Assembly: GCF_000003605.2 (NCBI RefSeq)
Contig: NW_003144101.1
Coordinates: 1-22,717 of the forward strand
Direction: 5' to 3'
Length of the DNA: 22,717 bases
DNA from: Saccoglossus kowalevskii
Taxonomy: Eukaryota > Hemichordata > Enteropneusta > Harrimaniidae
The translations under genes were made by a program, and so were the position numbers. Below, piece by piece: positions 18,471 through 22,717 of the stretch; position 1 is the stretch's first letter, and the number at the start of each line of letters is the position of its first letter. The notes under the pieces were generated by a model that saw only the letters and a program-made list of their open reading frames with translations, was not told the origin of the DNA and did no database searches.

Positions 18471-18836
18471 TGCCGTTTTCTGGGCTAAAAATATCAATCA
18501 CCACAGCGTGGCTTGAATTCAATACGAATATTATATCACTAGTTTCCGCTGATGTCACCATACTTGTCCATATCAGATTAGTATAAGCCAATTTAAAGTA
18601 TTACAGGCACTTGATATGTGAAAAGAACATTTAATGACAAATTAAATAAATGGATAACATATCACACAAATAATGTTCAGCCATATAATGAAATATTATT
18701 GTAATCATCTTTAACTATCGTTTTTAATAATAATTCATTGACAGTGTACAAAATGCCTCCAGCAATAAATTTAAGTACTGGGTAACAATACAAAACTAAA
18801 TCAAACTGTGAAATATTATAATTACATAACGTGGTA
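18471..18836. other. No gene found; sequence left of duplicated block B
   Basis: A+T-rich spacer. Homology to block A starts near 18837. A minus-strand ATTAAA near 18722-18728, about 350 nt beyond the stop of copy B, is a possible but weak polyadenylation signal. Confidence 0.45.
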
Positions 18837-19074
18837 CTTTCAAAATGAAAATTTACTCACACTCAGATCCATGTTTATAGTTGACATTTGTTGCATAAAT
18901 GTATCTAGTTTGGGATGTATGCAGTAATATACTGTAATATTTTCTAACAATGCATACTAAATATGGCATTGCAAAATAAAATTTAAATTGTCATTCAATA
19001 AAATGTATGTTTTATCTATTTTATATCAAAACATCTTGATCGAAACGTCATCACACTTTTGCATACATGACGAA
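18837..19074 (-). other. 3' flank of zinc-finger copy B
   Basis: This is downstream DNA, probably 3' UTR, homologous to 536-908 but lacking the ~140 bp present there. It is clearly more divergent from copy A than the finger array is. Confidence 0.6.
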
Positions 19075-20955
19075 TTAGAAAAATACCACATGTCTGAATG
19101 TCTCTGTGCCTTTACTTTTTAAAATGTTTTGGTCTAGTTTATCGATTTTATAGCTCAAATTCTCATTCCCATTCAATGCCTTCTTATTTCTAGAAAGAAA
19201 GCACATTCTGAATGTCTCTGTTCCCTGACTCACTGTTTTAATGCCACTCCTGTTATCCTCTTGAGTACTTTTCAAAAAATCTAACACGACCAATGATCTC
19301 TTCTCCAGCTGATCAGCGTTCTTCATGGATTGGATATTTCGAGTGTGCATTTGTTCTCCTAGATCGCTTGAATGAACAAAACTATTGTCACATTCTTTGC
19401 ACTGAAATAGCTTCAGCCCTGTATGTATATGCATATGATTTCTTACACCCCCAAACTGATTGAAGCATTTTTCGCATTGTTTACACTTAAATGGCTTCAA
19501 TCCTGTATGTGTAAACATGTGCTTTTTTAGACTACCAGAATGAGTGAAGCATTTCTCGCATTGTTTGCCCTGAAATGGCTTCAATCCTGTTTGTGTATGC
19601 ATGTGCTCCTTCAGATGGCCAGACTGATTGAAGCATTTCACGCATTGTTTGCACTGAAATGGCTTCAATCCTTTATGTGTAAGCATGTGATTTCTTAGAC
19701 CACCAGAATGAGTGACGCATTTCTCGAATTGTTTACACTGAAATGGCTTCAATCCTGTGTGTGTAGCAATGTGGTGTTTTAGATTAAAAGACTGAGTAAA
19801 GCATTTATCACATTGTTTGCAGTGAAATGGCTTCAATCCTGTATGTATAAGCATGTGAGTTTTTAGACTACCAGACTGAGTGAAGCATTTCTTGCATTGT
19901 TTGCACTGAAATGGCTTCAATCCTGTATGTGTAAGCATGTGAGTTTTTAGACTACCAGACTGAGTGAAGCATTTCTTGCATTGTTTGCACTGAAAAGGCT
20001 TTAATCCTGTATGTGTACGCATGTGCTCCTTCAGATTCCCCGACAGAGTAAAACACTTCTGGCATTGTTTGCACTGAAATGACTTCAATCCAGTATGTGT
20101 AAGCATGTGATTTTTTAGACTACCAGAATGGGTGAAGCATTTCTTGCATTGTTTGCACCGAAATGGCTTCAATCCCGTATGTGTAAGCATGTGCTGTTTT
20201 AGATTACAAGACTGACTGAAGCATCTGTCACATTGTTTGCACTGAAATGGCTTTACCCCTGTATGTACACGCATGTGCACTTTTAGATAACTTGAACTAG
20301 TATAATGCTTCGCACATTGTTTGCACTGAAATGGCTTCAATCCTGTATGTGTAAGCATGTGATATTTTAGACTACCAGACTGACTGAAGCATTTGTTGCA
20401 TTGTTTGCACTGAAATGGCTTCAATCCTGTATGTGCAAGCATGTGAGTTTTTAGACTACCAGACTGAGTGAAGCATTTCTTGCATTGTTTGCACTGAAAA
20501 GGCTTTAATCCTGTATGTGTACGCATGTGCTCCTTCAGATTCCCCGACAGAGTAAAACACTTCTGGCATTGTTTGCACTGAAATGGCTTCAATCCTGTAT
20601 GTGTACGCATGTGAGTCTTCAGATTCCCCGACTGAGTAAAACACTTCTCGCATTGTTTGCACTGAAATGGCTTCAATCCTGTATGTGTACGCATGTGAAG
20701 TTTTAGATCACAAGACTGAGTGAAGCATTTCTCGCATTTTTTGCACTGAAATGACTTCAATCCTGTATGTGTACGCATGTGCGTCTTCAGATTCCCCGAC
20801 TGAGTAAAACTCTTCTCGCATTGTTTGCACTGGAATGGCTTCAATCCTGTATGTTTTTCCATGGACTTCACACATTTAGGTTCTCTGTTGATTTTATCAA
20901 CACCTCTATTGATATCTGGCTGTGATGTTATTTTGCAATCTGTATTTACTTCCAT
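19075..20955 (-). CDS. C2H2 zinc-finger protein, copy B, 626 residues, 18 finger units
   Basis: This is a probable nuclear DNA-binding regulator. Residues 1-34 (MEVNTDCKITSQPDINRGVD onward) show no KRAB, BTB, ZAD or SCAN signature. Residues 35-538 are 18 exact 28-residue units of the type C-x2-C-x3-F-x5-L-x2-H-x3-H. Fourteen are sound. Unit 14 lost its second Cys (CKQF), unit 15 its last His (HMHTQ), unit 16 its first Cys (QGKQC), and unit 18 both His. Units 1-13 are therefore an unbroken working array. Linkers are almost all TGLKP instead of the usual TGEKP, and most units carry a third Cys (CKQCEKCF). Residues 539-626 form a polar tail with GTETFR twice ([10 protein letters not shown] and [12 protein letters not shown]). 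The ATG has an in-frame TAA directly upstream, so the exon's reading frame starts there unless an unseen acceptor lies inside; an overlapping 6-codon uORF precedes it. Target DNA is unknown. Confidence 0.9.
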   Translation of the reverse strand: MEVNTDCKITSQPDINRGVDKINREPKCVKSMEKHTGLKPFQCKQCEKSFTQSGNLKTHMRTHTGLKSFQCKKCEKCFTQSCDLKLHMRTHTGLKPFQCKQCEKCFTQSGNLKTHMRTHTGLKPFQCKQCQKCFTLSGNLKEHMRTHTGLKPFQCKQCKKCFTQSGSLKTHMLAHTGLKPFQCKQCNKCFSQSGSLKYHMLTHTGLKPFQCKQCAKHYTSSSYLKVHMRVHTGVKPFQCKQCDRCFSQSCNLKQHMLTHTGLKPFRCKQCKKCFTHSGSLKNHMLTHTGLKSFQCKQCQKCFTLSGNLKEHMRTHTGLKPFQCKQCKKCFTQSGSLKTHMLTHTGLKPFQCKQCKKCFTQSGSLKTHMLIHTGLKPFHCKQCDKCFTQSFNLKHHIATHTGLKPFQCKQFEKCVTHSGGLRNHMLTHKGLKPFQCKQCVKCFNQSGHLKEHMHTQTGLKPFQGKQCEKCFTHSGSLKKHMFTHTGLKPFKCKQCEKCFNQFGGVRNHMHIHTGLKLFQCKECDNSFVHSSDLGEQMHTRNIQSMKNADQLEKRSLVVLDFLKSTQEDNRSGIKTVSQGTETFRMCFLSRNKKALNGNENLSYKIDKLDQNILKSKGTETFRHVVFF

Positions 20956-21100
20956 TTAGAGGGCATATAAGTATAGCTGAGTGTACGAGATTGAATGCAA
21001 TATGAAGGTAGTCTTATTGGATGTGGTCAATTTGAAATGTGCTAGATTGTAATAAAAAACTAAACTCAGCAAACAATCACATTACACATTTTAAGCCAAA
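20956..21100 (-). promoter_or_regulatory. 5' sequence next to the copy B start, absent from copy A
   Basis: Together with codons 1-23, this forms the ~213 bp (20888-21100) missing from copy A. On the minus strand it carries an acceptor-like 'tcgtacactcag' 20-30 nt before the ATG and a short uORF (ATG CCC TCT AAA TGG AAG TAA) that overlaps the start codon out of frame. It is probably 5' UTR. No promoter can be assigned. Confidence 0.35.
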
Positions 21101-21600
21101 GAACTAATATGTAATTCTAAAATCACACATTTCAGTTGTGTTGTTGTTTTCATTAATAATTCAAAGCATACCATGCGACATTAAAAGCATAATTCTCCAT
21201 GTGTATATGTTGGTAGCTTTCATATAAATTTTCAGTGACTTGAGTATATAAGTGTTTAGGAATTTGTATCACTTCTCTGGAAATCTTGAAAATCTTGGGA
21301 AATGAAATGTACTACATTGTATTCCAGGGCTTCATTGTGTGAAGTGTTCTTCATCTATAAATTGGCAGCAAGTTCAGTTTTCACCTACAAAATAACAGAA
21401 TGAAACAGTATAACAAAATATATTTGGAGTGCAACATCATGAAATGATGGATATCTAACTGCAGTTTACCATGTATTTATGTGCTTCTATAGAGCCTAGC
21501 CTTAACCTATCAAAATATTATTAACTGGCAATGTAGAATATTAGCTGACAAGAATGATTCCAGCATAATAAGCGGGTCTAGCTCGAATGCTAGTTTTCTA
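21101..21600 (-). other. 5' flank of zinc-finger copy B
   Basis: This is collinear with 2524-3000 at about 97% identity by eye, which is unusually high for non-coding DNA beside a duplication whose gene tails differ at 15 of 88 residues. Confidence 0.6.
21256..21354 (-). CDS. Candidate upstream exon or uORF of zinc-finger copy B (32 codons)
   Basis: This has the same 32-codon frame (MKNTSHNEALEY... to TAA) as 2680-2778, with the same acceptor string, 'ttattttgtag', upstream. It sits about 300 bp 5' of the copy B start codon. Conservation alone proves little, because the surrounding non-coding DNA is also nearly identical. Confidence 0.25.
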   Translation of the reverse strand: MKNTSHNEALEYNVVHFISQDFQDFQRSDTNS

Positions 21601-22003
21601 AGTGTCTCTACAGAACCTAGGATAAAGTGTAATGTATGTAAATAAAAATACGGTGTGATAACAATGCAGCCTGTCTAGCTATAATACAAGATTTGTATGT
21701 GTCTCTACAGAGTTTATCAACATAGCTACATGTAAATACTATTTAGAGATAACGTATCAATGTATAAGTATTATGTGATCACAAAGCACCATATCTAGCT
21801 AATTTTCTGTGCTTCATGTGATACAATAAAAAATAAAAATAAAAGTAAGGTGTGATATCAGAGCAGCCTACATAGCTAGAATGCTAGTTATCAAAGTGTC
21901 TTTTTAGAGGCTGAAATATTACCTACACTTGGATGTATTAAATGTATTAAAATAAAAGTATGGTATGATGTGATATCATATCAGCCTACATAGCTAGAAT
22001 TAG
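21600..22003. repeat. ~110-bp tandem repeat array in block B (about 4 units)
   Basis: Unit markers lie near 21655, 21776, 21853 and 21970 ('gtgataacaatgcagcc', 'gtgatatcagagcagcc', 'gtgatatcatatcagcc'). This is the same family as in block A, but with far fewer units and no 697-bp insertion. Confidence 0.8.
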
Positions 22004-22210
22004 GCAGAGTGTTTCAACCCACCTGTTCTCATAGTTCATACCCACCATAGACTCAGGTCAGTCAAAATTATCTGTGACTCAGCCATCGACAGAGAGAGAA
22101 TTACAGCTCAGGGAAGCCCCATGACCTCATAGATTTTCTTCCACAGAAGGAACCTGAAGTATATGGTAGGGTAAAAACTGTGTGAATAGGCGGGTTGAAA
22201 ACCCTATGCC
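22004..22210. repeat. ~205-bp foldback with inverted arms (block B)
   Basis: This is homologous to 4961-5166. The left arm starts gcagagtgtttcaaccc and the right arm ends gggttgaaaaccctatgc. The centre keeps 'cctcatagattttcttcc'. As in block A, it directly follows the 110-bp array. Confidence 0.7.
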
Positions 22211-22717
22211 TAAATTCACTACATTCAATTACCCACCGCAGACTCCAGTCAGTGAAAATGACTATTTGAAACTGTAGAAACAGTAAAGGATGTCCCAGTC
22301 TGGGACAAACCCAGATGCGTAGGTGACTAGCATTCCAAAGAAAAAAGAGGCAGACACAGTTCTGCATGAGGGCATAGGCCGAAAACGAGACCATGACATG
22401 TCCAAGGTTTGCAGACGGGAGAAACTTCTCTGCACAAATCTATAGGAGAGACTACTCTTTCATCTATGCACAGTGAACCCTGTGGTCATCTGGGCCGGGT
22501 CAGTAACCATAGTATTACCCACTATTGAACCAACCTTTAAAAGGACCCTCTTCATGGTTTGGGTGTCTCTTATAATAATAACTGGTAAAGACGTTTGTGC
22601 TCTCCATAATGCTCAAGGGAGGCATCTAATGCTACAGACAATCGCATCTTCAATCAACAATCGCATAAACCCAAAGTGCTCGACTTTGGTGTCTCTGTAA
22701 CCCTTTGTCGAGAAAGT
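22211..22717 (-). pseudogene. Block B copy of the recombinase element, left part, cut by the window end
   Basis: This aligns with about 5167-5830 at roughly 80% (shared 'gacgggagaaacttctctgc', 'gttctgcatgagggcatagg'). Indels include a shorter middle than block A. A minus-strand frame at about 22310-22400 reads FRPMPSCRTVSASFFFG, matching the possible recombinase C-terminal fragment of block A. The better recombinase motifs (LCPV, ISRWI) would lie beyond the window edge. There is no intact frame. Confidence 0.4.

Noticed and set aside
20456-20706. Short frames inside copy B on both strands
   Set aside because: They are off-frame and antisense readings of the finger repeats. Their similarity to each other reflects the 84-bp unit period.
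909-20955. Finger arrays considered as a CRISPR-like or simple tandem array because of the regular 84-bp period
   Set aside because: The period is exactly 28 codons with conserved Cys and His ligands and an open frame, so it is protein-coding.
19075-20955. KRAB, BTB, ZAD or SET domain at the zinc-finger protein ends
   Set aside because: The N-terminal 34 residues and the 88-residue tail show none of these signatures. An additional upstream exon cannot be excluded.
1-22717. tRNA, rRNA or snRNA genes
   Set aside because: No A-box/B-box pair, cloverleaf or conserved rRNA sequence was recognised on either strand by eye. A covariance-model scan would be decisive.

Overview
The window is animal (metazoan) nuclear DNA. 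It is A+T-rich, gene-poor and full of decayed mobile-element sequence, minisatellites and microsatellites. It carries multi-finger C2H2 zinc-finger genes of the animal type. There is no bacterial gene packing, operon or Shine-Dalgarno-type site. A marine invertebrate, possibly a mollusc, fits the style (frequent 'ctacatgta', short inverted-repeat elements, decayed tyrosine-recombinase DNA). That assignment is an impression and cannot be proved from the sequence.

The main structure is a direct (same-orientation) segmental duplication with an offset of about 18.3 kb. Block A covers about 536-5830 and block B about 18837-22717, where B runs off the window. Each block holds, from low to high coordinates: a C2H2 zinc-finger gene on the minus strand, its 5' flank with a conserved 32-codon ORF that may be an upstream exon, an array of ~110-bp repeats, a ~205-bp foldback, and remains of a tyrosine recombinase. 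Copy B (19075-20955) is an intact 626-residue protein with 18 finger units. Copy A (909-2523) has lost the start region, carries four 1-bp homopolymer-length changes and an in-frame deletion of about 195 bp. It reads either as a pseudogene or as a damaged gene made worse by sequencing error. Identity between the copies is mosaic: nearly perfect in the finger array, about 97% in the proximal 5' flank, and clearly lower in the C-terminal tail, 3' flank and distal flank. This pattern suggests recent gene conversion over an older duplication.

Between and beside the blocks (about 6.6-18.8 kb) I find no convincing host gene, only one weak candidate terminal exon (10068-10290, minus). The rest is repeat DNA: a decayed tyrosine-recombinase element bounded by inverted repeats and sitting in the 110-bp array (4957-6630); a 697-bp insertion flanked by an imperfect 8-bp duplication (3575-4271); an ~800-bp element with 48-bp inverted ends (7814-8615); a 96-bp minisatellite whose unit is exactly 32 codons (12402-13032); a ~975-bp element with 43-bp inverted ends and GC-rich subterminal repeats (16670-17644); and a patch rich in 'ggttac/gtaacc' motifs (18055-18470).

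The only functional output I would predict with confidence is the zinc-finger protein from copy B, a presumed nuclear DNA-binding regulator. The motif-level recombinase call and the element boundaries rest on reading by eye and on remembered family features, not on searches.
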